Assembly: GCA_036264235.1 (NCBI GenBank)
Contig: DATARH010000070.1
Location: 1 to 6,853 of the forward strand
DNA length: 6,853 nucleotides
Origin: DATARH01 sp036264235
GTDB taxonomy: Bacteria > Pseudomonadota > Alphaproteobacteria > ATCC43930 > CGMCC-115725
Reading direction: 5' to 3'
Shown here: positions 1-5,933 of the stretch, piece by piece
Layout: each line of letters starts with the position of its first letter
Numbering within the stretch: the stretch's first letter is position 1
The notes under the pieces: model-generated
Seen by the model: only the letters and a program-made list of their open reading frames with translations
Told to the model about the DNA's origin: nothing
Databases searched by the model: none
Position numbers and translations under genes: made by a program

Positions 1-26
1 GAAGCGGTGAAGCCCGCACCCTCCCA

Positions 27-71
27 CCGCTTCGCGGCGGGCCCCTCCCTCTCCCGCGATGCGAGAGAGGG
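27..71. repeat. GC-rich intergenic hairpins
   Basis: Two inverted repeats lie side by side. The first is CCGC (27-30) pairing with GCGG (34-37) around a TTC loop. The second is an 11-bp stem with one mismatch, 47-57 pairing with 61-71 around a GAT loop. The pyrimidine-rich left arm (CCCTCTCCCGC) resembles the left arm of the hairpin at 4908-4941. Such C/T-rich hairpins are common between genes in GC-rich alphaproteobacteria. This one could be the terminator of a gene to the left of the window, but no T-run follows it. Confidence 0.5.
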
Positions 72-88
72 GCTCGGGCGGGAGCGGG

Positions 89-117
89 TTGCGGACACGG
101 CCCTCGATCAATAGGTT
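89..117 (+). promoter_or_regulatory. Candidate thrC promoter
   Basis: TTGCGG at 89-94 and TAGGTT at 112-117 are separated by exactly 17 bases and resemble sigma-70 -35 and -10 boxes. The predicted transcription start, about 7 bases after the -10 box, falls at or next to the GTG start of thrC at 124, so the message could be leaderless. The -10 match is modest and the call rests on pattern only. Confidence 0.4.
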
Positions 118-123
118 TGGCCC

Positions 124-1575
124 GTGCGGTACTTGAGCACCCGAGACGGCCGGCCGCAGCCGGCCACCCACTCTTTCGAGGACATCCTGCTCGCCGGCCT
201 GGCGGAGGATGGCGGGTTGTTTGTGCCCGAAACCCTGCCGATCCTCGATGCCGCGGCGCTGCGCGGCCTGGTCGGACTGCCCTATGCCGAGCTCTGCGCA
301 CGGATTGTGGAATTGTTCGCCGGCGGCGCCTTTGCCGCCGACGAATTGCGGCAGCTTGCCACGACCGCCTATTCCGGCTTCCGCCACGCGGCGGTGGCGC
401 CGCTCGTCCAATTGGACCAGCGGCTGTGGCTCCTGGAGCTGTTCCACGGCCCGACCCTCGCCTTCAAGGATCTGGCCCTGCAGCTGGTTGGGCTGATGTT
501 CGACGCGGTCCTGGCCCGCCGCGCCGAGCGGGTGACGATCGTCGGCGCCACGTCGGGCGACACCGGCTCGGCGGCGATTGCCGCCTGCGGCGATCGCGCC
601 GCGCTCGACATCTTTATTCTGTACCCGCACAACCGCGTCTCCGAGGTGCAGCGCCGGCAGATGACGACCGTCGACGCGGCGAACGCGCATGCGCTGGCGG
701 TCGAGGGCACCTTCGACGACTGCCAGGACCTGGTGAAAGCGCTATTCGCTGATCTGTCCCTGCGCCGCGACCTCAATTTGTCGGCGGTCAATTCGATCAA
801 CTTCGCCCGGATCGCAGCGCAGATCGTCTATTACGTCGCCGCCGCAATCGCGCTCGGCGCGGCGCCTGGCCGTAATGGCCGGGCGGTGTCGTTCAGCGTG
901 CCGACCGGCAATTTCGGCAATGTCTATGCCGGCCACCTCGCCCGGGCGATCGGCGTGCCGATCGAGCGGCTGGTGATCGGCACCAATACCAACGACACTC
1001 TCGCCCGCTATCTTGCCGCCGACGACATGTCGATCGGGGAAGTCACCCCGAGCCTCAGCCCGAGCATGGATATCCAGGTCGCGAGCAATTTCGAGCGGTT
1101 GCTGTTCGAGCTGAAGGGCCGCAACGGCGCCGCCGTCAGTGAGGCGGTGCAGGCGTTCCGCCGCGACCGCGCCTTGCCCAAAGATGCGCAGGCCTGGCGC
1201 CGGGCGCGCGGGCTGTTCAGCGGCCACAGCGTCGACGACGCCGCGACGCTGCGCACGATCGGCGAGACCTATGCCCGCACCGGTCATTTGATCGACCCGC
1301 ACAGCGCGGTCGGCATCGCGGCGGCCCGCGCCGAGCTCGCAGCCGCCGAGCGAGACCAAAATGACAGCGGCGGACCGATGGTCGCGCTTGCCTGCGCTCA
1401 CCCCGCCAAATTTCCCGACGCCGTCGAGCGCGCCACCGGCATTCGCCCGGCGCTGCCGCCAGCGGTCGGCGATCTGATGGAGCGGCGGGAGCGGATCACC
1501 GTTCTGCCCAACGATGCCGGTGCGGTCGCGCGCTTCCTGCGCGCTCATGCGCGGCGTACCGTGAGGGCTGCATGA
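124..1575 (+). CDS. thrC: Threonine synthase
   Basis: This cytoplasmic PLP enzyme converts O-phosphohomoserine to threonine and phosphate, the last step of threonine synthesis. The N-terminus MRYLSTRDG, followed by the FEDILLAGLAEDGGLFVPE block, is typical of ThrC. The PLP lysine is K115 in the motif FHGPTLAFKDLALQ. GATSGDTGS (141-149) and SVPTGNFGN (about 258-266) are the expected substrate- and cofactor-phosphate-binding segments. At 483 residues it is somewhat longer than the E. coli enzyme (428) but keeps the usual C-terminal HPAKFPDAVE block. I chose the GTG at 124 because it begins exactly at the conserved N-terminus. Only a weak AGG (113-115) serves as a possible ribosome site. The stop overlaps the next gene's start (ATGA), so the two are probably translationally coupled. 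Confidence 0.96.
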   Translation: MRYLSTRDGRPQPATHSFEDILLAGLAEDGGLFVPETLPILDAAALRGLVGLPYAELCARIVELFAGGAFAADELRQLATTAYSGFRHAAVAPLVQLDQRLWLLELFHGPTLAFKDLALQLVGLMFDAVLARRAERVTIVGATSGDTGSAAIAACGDRAALDIFILYPHNRVSEVQRRQMTTVDAANAHALAVEGTFDDCQDLVKALFADLSLRRDLNLSAVNSINFARIAAQIVYYVAAAIALGAAPGRNGRAVSFSVPTGNFGNVYAGHLARAIGVPIERLVIGTNTNDTLARYLAADDMSIGEVTPSLSPSMDIQVASNFERLLFELKGRNGAAVSEAVQAFRRDRALPKDAQAWRRARGLFSGHSVDDAATLRTIGETYARTGHLIDPHSAVGIAAARAELAAAERDQNDSGGPMVALACAHPAKFPDAVERATGIRPALPPAVGDLMERRERITVLPNDAGAVARFLRAHARRTVRAA

Positions 1576-2837
1576 GCGCGCAGGTTACGACGCTGCCGAA
1601 CGGGCTGCGGGTCGCGACCGACCGCATCGAGACGGTCGATACGGTCTCGCTCGGCATCTGGGTCGATGTCGGGACCCGCCACGAGACGCCGGACGTGAAC
1701 GGCGTCGCGCACTTCCTCGAACACATGGCGTTCAAAGGCACCGAGCGGCGCAGCGCCCGCGCGATCGCCGAGGAGATCGAGGCGGTCGGCGGTCACCTCA
1801 ACGCCTACACCTCGCGCGAAAGCACCGCCTATTACGCCAAGGTGCTGAAAGAGGACATGCCGCTCGCGCTCGATATCCTGTCCGACATCCTGCTGAATTC
1901 GAGCTTCGACCCGGCCGAGCTCGAACGTGAGCGCACGGTGATCCTGCAGGAGATCGGTCAGGCCAACGACACGCCCGACGACATCATCTTCGACAATTTC
2001 CAGGAACGCGCCTTCCCGGACCAGGCAATGGGCCGGCCGGTGCTCGGCAGCCCGGAGGTGATCCGCCGGCTGCCGCGCGAAGCGGTCGTCACCTATCTGC
2101 GCGATCATTACGGCGCCGAGCGGATGGTGCTGTCGGCCGCCGGCAATATGGAGCATGACCGCATCGTCGAGCTGGCCGAGAAGCTGCTGTCCGAGCTGCC
2201 GCGCGAGCGCGTGATTAAAACCGAGCCGGCGCGCTATGTCGGCGGCGATTTTCGCCAGGGCCGCGACCTCGAGCAGCTGCATCTGGTGCTGGGTTTTCCG
2301 GGCCTGCCGCTCGGCGATCCGGATTATTATGCGGCGATGGTGCTGTCGACCGCGTTCGGCGGCGGCATGTCATCGCGATTGTTCCAGGAGGTGCGCGAGC
2401 AGCGCGGCCTCGTTTATGCGATACACTCCTTCGCGCATGGCTATCGCGACGGCGGGTTGTTCGGCATTTATGCCGGCACCGGCGAGGAGGAGGCGGCCGA
2501 GCTCGTGCCGGTGCTGTGCGAGGAAACCGCGCGGCTCGACCAAGGCTTCGCGCCGGTCGAGCTGGCCCGCGCCAAGGCGCAGATGAAGGCCGGGCTTTTG
2601 ATGTCGCTGGAAAGCACCTCGGCCCGCTGCGAGCAGATGGCGCAGCATCTGTTGATCCATGGCACGCCGTTCGATCCGGCCGACCTCGTGCGCCGCGTCG
2701 ATGCCGTCGACGACGCGGCGATCGCCCGTGTCGTCGCCGGCTGGCGCGCCGGGCCGCCGACGCTTGCGGCGCTCGGGCCGGTCGGCCGGCTCGAGGCGTT
2801 CGACCGGCTGACCCGCCGGCTCGGCGCCCCGAACTGA
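1572..2837 (+). CDS. M16 family zinc protease, processing-peptidase-like
   Basis: This 421-residue protein is related to the beta subunit of mitochondrial processing peptidase and to bacterial YmxG/PqqL-type proteases. The inverted zinc motif HFLEH is at 47-51 (metal ligands H47 and H51, catalytic E50). The distal ligand is likely E127 in ILQEIGQ, at the expected spacing of about 76 residues. The second M16 domain carries the usual GGGMSSRLFQEVREQRGLVY block starting near 263. There is no obvious signal peptide, so it is probably cytoplasmic. The ATG lies inside the thrC stop (ATGA), implying coupled translation. Alphaproteobacteria commonly have an M16 protease directly behind thrC. Its physiological substrate is unknown. 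A single chain with an intact zinc site suggests an active enzyme, not an alpha-type regulatory subunit. Confidence 0.93.
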   Translation: MSAQVTTLPNGLRVATDRIETVDTVSLGIWVDVGTRHETPDVNGVAHFLEHMAFKGTERRSARAIAEEIEAVGGHLNAYTSRESTAYYAKVLKEDMPLALDILSDILLNSSFDPAELERERTVILQEIGQANDTPDDIIFDNFQERAFPDQAMGRPVLGSPEVIRRLPREAVVTYLRDHYGAERMVLSAAGNMEHDRIVELAEKLLSELPRERVIKTEPARYVGGDFRQGRDLEQLHLVLGFPGLPLGDPDYYAAMVLSTAFGGGMSSRLFQEVREQRGLVYAIHSFAHGYRDGGLFGIYAGTGEEEAAELVPVLCEETARLDQGFAPVELARAKAQMKAGLLMSLESTSARCEQMAQHLLIHGTPFDPADLVRRVDAVDDAAIARVVAGWRAGPPTLAALGPVGRLEAFDRLTRRLGAPN

Positions 2838-2839
2838 CG

Positions 2840-3439
2840 ATGGCGCCGCAACGCAAGGCCTTTCCGCTGTTGTTTCTGCCGCGGGCGGAGCCGTTCCGGC
2901 TGCTCTGCGACAAGGTGTTCCTGCGCCCGCCCGAGCGCGGCGACTACGAAGATTGGGCGAGCCTGCGGGCGCGTTCGCGCGATTTCCTGACGCCATGGGA
3001 GCCGAGCTGGCCGCCCGATGCGCTGAGCCGCGCCTCGTTTCGCGCCCGCCTGACCCGCTACGCCGAGGATTGGCGCACCGACCAGGGCTACAACTTTTTT
3101 GTGTTCCGCGCCGACGAGCGGCTCGCCGGCGGCATCGGGCTGTCGAACATCCGCCGCGGTGTCGCCGAGACCGCCAGCCTCGGCTACTGGATAGGCCAGC
3201 CCTTTGCCCGCCGCGGCATGATGAGCGCGGCGCTGCCGCTGGTCCTCGATTTCGCCTTCAACCGACTGCGCCTGCACCGGATCGAAGCGGCATGCCTGCC
3301 GCACAATGACGGCAGTCGGGCCGTGTTGCTGCGCACCGGCTTTGAGCAGGAAGGCTATGCCCGCCGCTACCTGCAAATCGACGGCAAGTGGCAGGACCAC
3401 CTGCTGTTCGCGATCCTACGCGAGGTCTGGAAGAGCTGA
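2840..3439 (+). CDS. GNAT N-acetyltransferase, RimJ/RimL-like
   Basis: This is a 199-residue acetyl-CoA-dependent acetyltransferase of the family that acetylates N-terminal residues of ribosomal proteins. The opening VFLRPPERGDYEDWASLR is the RimJ-type N-terminal strand and helix. The acetyl-CoA loop is in YWIGQPFARRGMMSAA (116-131, with R124, R125 and G126). The block HRIEAACLPHNDGSRAVLLR, around N156-R160, followed by GFEQEGY, is the characteristic C-terminal part. The ATG at 2840 lies two bases after the M16 stop, so translation is probably coupled; no clear separate ribosome site is visible. The open frame continues upstream inside the M16 gene, but that part is a shadow of the other frame. 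The substrate cannot be told from sequence: ribosomal protein alanine N-terminus is the family default, and a small-molecule substrate is possible. Confidence 0.9.
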   Translation: MAPQRKAFPLLFLPRAEPFRLLCDKVFLRPPERGDYEDWASLRARSRDFLTPWEPSWPPDALSRASFRARLTRYAEDWRTDQGYNFFVFRADERLAGGIGLSNIRRGVAETASLGYWIGQPFARRGMMSAALPLVLDFAFNRLRLHRIEAACLPHNDGSRAVLLRTGFEQEGYARRYLQIDGKWQDHLLFAILREVWKS

Positions 3440-3487
3440 TTTCCAGAAGTGCGCTCGCGCTCCGCGCAAGCTTGCGGCACCGGCCCA

Positions 3488-3542
3488 CTCCCCCACCCGG
3501 ACACCCACGAGAATATGCTGACTGGGCGGCCAGGTGGGGGAG
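3488..3542. repeat. Long-loop inverted repeat between convergent genes
   Basis: CTCCCCCACC (3488-3497) is perfectly complementary to GGTGGGGGAG (3533-3542), leaving a 35-base loop. It sits between the acetyltransferase stop and the terminator hairpin at 3558. The C-rich and G-rich arms resemble the intergenic hairpins elsewhere in this window. It could assist termination or protect the transcript end; no T-run follows. Confidence 0.45.
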
Positions 3543-3557
3543 CGGGGTGGCGCAGAA

Positions 3558-3587
3558 GGCGGCACGGAGGTGCCGCCGCATTTTGTT
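3558..3587 (+). terminator. Intrinsic terminator of the thrC operon
   Basis: A perfect 8-bp stem, GGCGGCAC (3558-3565) with GTGCCGCC (3570-3577), encloses a GGAG tetraloop and is followed by GCATTTTGTT (3578-3587). This is the classical shape of a Rho-independent terminator for plus-strand transcripts leaving the acetyltransferase gene. The last T of the tail is also the first base of the reverse-complemented yqgE stop codon. Read from the minus strand, the same stem follows the yqgE stop by 9 bases and leads into TTCTG, so it may act in both directions with a weaker tail. Confidence 0.75.
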
Positions 3588-4144
3588 CAGGCATGCCCGG
3601 CGTCGGTCGACAGCATCGACGGGCTGACCCCGAGCTTCTTCAGCGCCTGCTCCCACTTGCCATCGAGATCGCTGCCGAAGACGAGGTCGCTATCGGCATC
3701 GACCGAAAGCCAGCCATTGGCCTGAATCTCGGCATCGAGCTGACCGGGCGCCCAGCCGGCGTAACCGAGGGCCAGCAGGTTCTGGCGTGGTCCTTCGCCC
3801 TTGCCGATGGCGCGCAGGATGTCGAGCGTTGCAGTCACCCCGAAATCGCCGACGCTCAGCGTCGCTTCCTCGTGATAATCGGTGCTGTGCAGCACGAAGC
3901 CGCGGCCGGGGTCTACCGGACCGCCGAAATGCACCGGTCGGGGCTGGTTGAGACGGCTCGACTCCAGGTTCAGATGGGTGAACAGCTCGTCCATTGTCAG
4001 GGAGGCGAGGAGCTTGTTGATCACGAGCCCCATTGCGCCGGCTTCCTCGCTATGCGCGCATAGATAAACGACCGACCGGGCGAAGCGAGGGTCCGTCATC
4101 TGCGGCATCGCCACCAAAAGCTGGCCGGCAAGCGATTGCATCAT
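3587..4144 (-). CDS. yqgE: YqgE/AlgH family protein (UPF0301)
   Basis: This 185-residue protein belongs to a widespread single-domain family whose molecular role is not settled; the Pseudomonas member AlgH was linked to alginate regulation. Family marks are clear: SLAGQLLVAMPQMTDPRFARSV at the N-terminus (4-25), GAMGLVINK (36-44), HFGGPVDPGRGFVLHS (72-87), LALGYAGWAPGQLDAEI (124-140) and NGWL (143-146). I start at MMQSLAG because family homology begins there and a GGAG ribosome site precedes it. The second ATG (4141) is the better-spaced alternative and gives 184 residues. The open frame extends to 4294, but that extension shows no family similarity. The gene is convergent with the thrC operon and divergent from the peroxiredoxin gene. 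Confidence 0.93.
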   Translation of the reverse strand: MMQSLAGQLLVAMPQMTDPRFARSVVYLCAHSEEAGAMGLVINKLLASLTMDELFTHLNLESSRLNQPRPVHFGGPVDPGRGFVLHSTDYHEEATLSVGDFGVTATLDILRAIGKGEGPRQNLLALGYAGWAPGQLDAEIQANGWLSVDADSDLVFGSDLDGKWEQALKKLGVSPSMLSTDAGHA

Positions 4145-4148
4145 GGAT

Positions 4149-4152
4149 CTCC
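4149..4152 (-). promoter_or_regulatory. yqgE ribosome binding site
   Basis: On the minus strand GGAG is followed by ATCC and then two consecutive ATG codons. The spacing is 4 bases to the first and 7 to the second. The second (4141) is therefore the more usual start by spacing. The site rules out the longer upstream reading frame. Confidence 0.6.
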
Positions 4153-4305
4153 ACTGCGCTCCATCGGGCACCGCGCCCACACTTGTTCTCGCGCTGCCAA
4201 CGGCGGTCTGCCGCATCAATTCCGCGCTCGAGCATACGGTCGTTTCGGCAGCGACGGGCGAAAAACGCGAGCGGCGACGACATTTCGATGACACAGCGGT
4301 GCCGT

Positions 4306-4334
4306 TTGCGGCCGGCGCGAGCCTATGCTATCCG
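4306..4334 (+). promoter_or_regulatory. Candidate peroxiredoxin promoter
   Basis: TTGCGG (4306-4311) and TATCCG (4329-4334), 17 bases apart, lie within TATGCTATCCG. The -35 box is identical to the one proposed for thrC. The alternative -10 TATGCT (4324-4329) is too close, with a 12-base spacer. This would leave an untranslated leader of about 75 bases before the start at 4418. No OxyR-type site is recognisable. This is a weak call. Confidence 0.3.
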
Positions 4335-4417
4335 TCGCCCGCGAAGTTAAGGTCGGCCTCCCCCGCGCGCCGGCCGGAACCCATCCCACAGGCCTATCTT
4401 TCGATCAGGAGTTGGCG

Positions 4418-4900
4418 ATGACAATCAATGTCGGCGACAAGGTCCCGCAGGCGACCTTCAAGTATCTCAGCCCCGAGGGTCCGAAGGAGATCACCAGCGA
4501 CGAATTGTTCCGCGGCAAGAAGGTCGCGCTGTTCGCGGTGCCGGGCGCGTTCACCCCGACCTGCTCACAGCGGCACCTGCCCGGCTATATCGAGCGCGCT
4601 TCCGACATCAAGACCCGCGGCGTCGACACGATCGCCTGCGTGTCGGTCAACGACGCCTTTGTGATGGGCGCCTGGGGCAAAGACCAGAACTGCGGCGACA
4701 AGGTCATGATGCTGGCCGACGGCAGCGGCGACTTTACCAAGGCGATGGGGCTCGAGCTCGATCTGACCAAGGGCGGCCTCGGCGTCCGCTCGCAGCGTTA
4801 CTCGATGCTGGTCGAGGACGGCACCGTCAAGGCGATCAATATCGAGAAGGCTGGCCAGTTCGATGTCTCCAGCGCCGAGGCGATGCTGAAGGCGCTGTAA
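4418..4900 (+). CDS. Peroxiredoxin, PrxII/Prx5 type
   Basis: This 160-residue thiol peroxidase reduces hydrogen peroxide and alkyl hydroperoxides in the cytoplasm. The peroxidatic cysteine is C49 in PGAFTPTCS, supported by the conserved arginine R127 in VRSQRYSMLVEDG. The blocks VSVNDAFVMGAWGKDQ, LADGSGDFTKAMGLELDL and GGLGVRSQRYS match the plant PrxII and human PRDX5 group. A second cysteine, C74 in IACVSVNDAF, sits 25 residues after C49, the same spacing as the resolving cysteine of plant PrxII; C92 is a further cysteine. The start at 4418 follows an AGGAG ribosome site (4407-4411) by 6 bases, so I reject the in-frame ATG at 4325. There is no glutaredoxin fusion, so the reductant is probably a separate glutaredoxin or thioredoxin. 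Confidence 0.95.
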   Translation: MTINVGDKVPQATFKYLSPEGPKEITSDELFRGKKVALFAVPGAFTPTCSQRHLPGYIERASDIKTRGVDTIACVSVNDAFVMGAWGKDQNCGDKVMMLADGSGDFTKAMGLELDLTKGGLGVRSQRYSMLVEDGTVKAINIEKAGQFDVSSAEAMLKAL

Positions 4901-4907
4901 CAAGAAG

Positions 4908-4941
4908 GGCCCTCTCCCGACTATCTGCCGTGGAGAGAGCC
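4908..4941. terminator. Hairpin between peroxiredoxin and tRNA-Lys
   Basis: GGCCCTCTCC (4908-4917) pairs with GGAGAGAGCC (4932-4941) over 10 bp with one C-A mismatch and a 14-base loop. It lies 7 bases after the peroxiredoxin stop and 24 bases past the 3' end of the convergent tRNA-Lys. No T-run follows on the plus strand. On the minus strand the stem is followed by CTTCTTG, slightly more terminator-like. It probably serves both transcripts. Confidence 0.5.
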
Positions 4942-4965
4942 TCCTCGCGTAAACGGAAGGTGTTT

Positions 4966-5041
4966 TGGTGAGCCCGTCGGGATTCGAACCCGAGACCTAC
5001 TGATTAAAAGTCAGTTGCTCTACCGGCTGAGCTACGGGCTC
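4966..5041 (-). tRNA. tRNA-Lys (anticodon TTT)
   Basis: This is a 76-base cloverleaf on the minus strand. The acceptor arms GAGCCCG and CGGGCTC pair perfectly. The D arm is GCTC...GAGC, the anticodon stem ACTGA/TCAGT encloses loop CTTTTAA with anticodon TTT, and the T arm is TCGGG-TTCGAAT-CCCGA. The discriminator base is A and the CCA end is encoded. The gene reads AAA and AAG lysine codons. It is transcribed towards the peroxiredoxin gene from its own promoter. Confidence 0.97.
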
Positions 5042-5055
5042 TCTTGGCGGCGCGG

Positions 5056-5084
5056 AACATAAGGAGCGCCGGCGGGCCGGTCAA
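5056..5084 (-). promoter_or_regulatory. tRNA-Lys promoter
   Basis: On the minus strand TTGACC (5084-5079) and TATGTT (5061-5056) are 17 bases apart. This is a good sigma-70 match (5 of 6 at -35, 4 of 6 at -10). A GC-rich stretch, CCGCGCCGCC, follows the -10 box, as in stringently controlled stable-RNA promoters. The predicted start near 5049 gives a leader of about 8 bases before the tRNA. Confidence 0.7.
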
Positions 5085-5145
5085 TCGCGGTGGGCCGGCG
5101 TTCGGCGCCGCTCGCCCGTTACAAAAGGCGGAGCGTTGACCGGCC
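5075..5145. repeat. Inverted repeat carrying mirrored TTGACC boxes
   Basis: GGCCGGTCAA (5075-5084) and TTGACCGGCC (5136-5145) are perfect 10-base inverted copies 51 bases apart. The left copy contains the -35 box of the tRNA-Lys promoter. The right copy puts the same hexamer on the plus strand, facing the sigma factor gene, but I find no convincing -10 box at 15-19 bases from it. It may be a shared binding site, a promoter remnant or chance. Confidence 0.4.
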
Positions 5146-5183
5146 GGATGCAATCGCCCGGCACAAAATTACAGTTATTTACC

Positions 5184-5199
5184 TCGGCGATATCGCCGA
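5184..5199. promoter_or_regulatory. 16-bp perfect palindrome upstream of ECF sigma gene
   Basis: TCGGCGATATCGCCGA is its own reverse complement over all 16 bases and lies 92 bases before the sigma factor start. It sits in the most A/T-rich part of the window, between the tRNA-Lys promoter and the sigma gene. Its size and symmetry suit a dimeric regulator. No known operator is recognised. Confidence 0.4.
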
Positions 5200-5291
5200 T
5201 ACATCACCGGGTTACATCGCCCCCTTATATCCCAGATCAATCGCCGACCCGTTTCGTGGCGAGACGGACAACAAGGCCTGAGGGTATATAT

Positions 5292-5876
5292 ATGAGCGAC
5301 TTCGCTCGTTTGCTTGAGATCGAAATCCCACGCTTGCGGCGCTATGCGCGAGCCTTGACTCGCGATGTCTCACGCGCCGACGACCTCGTCCAAAGCTGCC
5401 TGACGCGCGCCATCGCCAAGCAGCATCTATGGCAGCCCGGCACCGATCTCCGCGCCTGGCTTTTCACGATCCTGCACAACCAGCATGTCAACGACGTCCG
5501 CCGCTCGGTCCGTGAGGGCATCAGCGTGCCGGTCGAGGACATGGCGCCGGTGCTGACGGTGCAATCGAACGCGACCGCCGTGCTGCAACTGCGCGATCTC
5601 GAAGCCGCGATCGCCAAGCTGCCGCAGGAACAGCGTCAGGTGATCCTGCTGGTCGGCCTCGAAGGCATGCGGTACGAGGAGGTCGCCGACATTCTTGGCG
5701 TGCCGGTCGGCACCGTGCGTTCGCGCCTGTCGCGCGGCCGCGATCAATTGCGCCGGCTGATGGATATGGGCGGCGACAGCGAAGCCATCCCGGCCAGCGA
5801 AGACGAGTTCGAGCCGGCCTCGGAGCCGCGGCGGCGAGCATCGGATCGGCAGAGCCCGCCGCGACGTGCCGCATAG
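5292..5876 (+). CDS. ECF-type RNA polymerase sigma factor
   Basis: This 194-residue protein is an extracytoplasmic-function sigma factor, which directs RNA polymerase to a specific promoter set. Region 2 spans about 9-75: the core-binding part includes ADDLVQSCLTRA (29-40), and the -10 recognition part includes GTDLRAWLFTILHNQ and VNDVRR. Region 4 spans about 101-157, with the -35-reading helix-turn-helix YEEVADILGVPVGTVRSRLSR (128-148). There is no region 3, as expected. The start at 5292 follows GAGGG (5280-5284) by 7 bases, so the longer upstream frame is rejected. After region 4 comes a 37-residue tail, acidic (158-178) and then arginine-rich (180-192), probably disordered. No anti-sigma or PhyR-like gene is adjacent. 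It lacks marks that would let me assign it to EcfG or another named group. Confidence 0.93.
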   Translation: MSDFARLLEIEIPRLRRYARALTRDVSRADDLVQSCLTRAIAKQHLWQPGTDLRAWLFTILHNQHVNDVRRSVREGISVPVEDMAPVLTVQSNATAVLQLRDLEAAIAKLPQEQRQVILLVGLEGMRYEEVADILGVPVGTVRSRLSRGRDQLRRLMDMGGDSEAIPASEDEFEPASEPRRRASDRQSPPRRAA

Positions 5877-5882
5877 CGGCAG

Positions 5883-5913
5883 GCCGGCGCGGCCGGCAGG
5901 CGGCGCGCCGCCT
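5883..5913. repeat. Tandem GC palindromes after ECF sigma gene
   Basis: GCCGGC (5883-5888) and GCCGGC (5892-5897) form a 6-bp stem with a GCG loop. Immediately after lies a perfect 16-base palindrome, AGGCGGCGCGCCGCCT (5898-5913). Both fall within 40 bases of the sigma factor stop (5874-5876). They could stop ribosomes or polymerase or stabilise the message end; there is no T-run. Confidence 0.45.
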
Positions 5914-5933
5914 CGCGGCGGGCCATCGCCGGG

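Noticed and set aside
742..1548. Long minus-strand open frame (268 codons) opposite thrC
   Set aside because: It lies wholly antisense to a well-supported thrC, shows no recognisable motif, and is the usual result of strong third-position GC in high-GC genes. Similar antisense frames at 1545-2282, 2370-2996, 2468-3400 and 4565-4903 are rejected for the same reason.
3449..4063. Plus-strand open frame of 204 codons opposite yqgE
   Set aside because: The minus-strand reading gives complete YqgE/AlgH family motifs over the same bases; this frame is its antisense shadow.
4145..4294. N-terminal extension of yqgE to 4294
   Set aside because: The extra residues do not resemble the family N-terminus, and the GGAG site at 4149-4152 points to the ATG codons at 4144 or 4141.
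4325..4417. N-terminal extension of the peroxiredoxin from an ATG at 4325
   Set aside because: Family similarity begins at 4418, where an AGGAG ribosome site is correctly spaced. The extension overlaps the likely promoter region and has no ribosome site.
5054..5080. GGAAC at 5054-5058 as an EcfG-type -35 box for the sigma gene
   Set aside because: No GTT-type -10 box occurs 16-17 bases downstream, and the bases belong to the minus-strand tRNA-Lys promoter.
5136..5291. N-terminal extension of the ECF sigma factor
   Set aside because: The extension crosses the palindrome and AT-rich leader and does not resemble sigma region 1 or 2. The ATG at 5292 has a clear GAGGG site at proper spacing.
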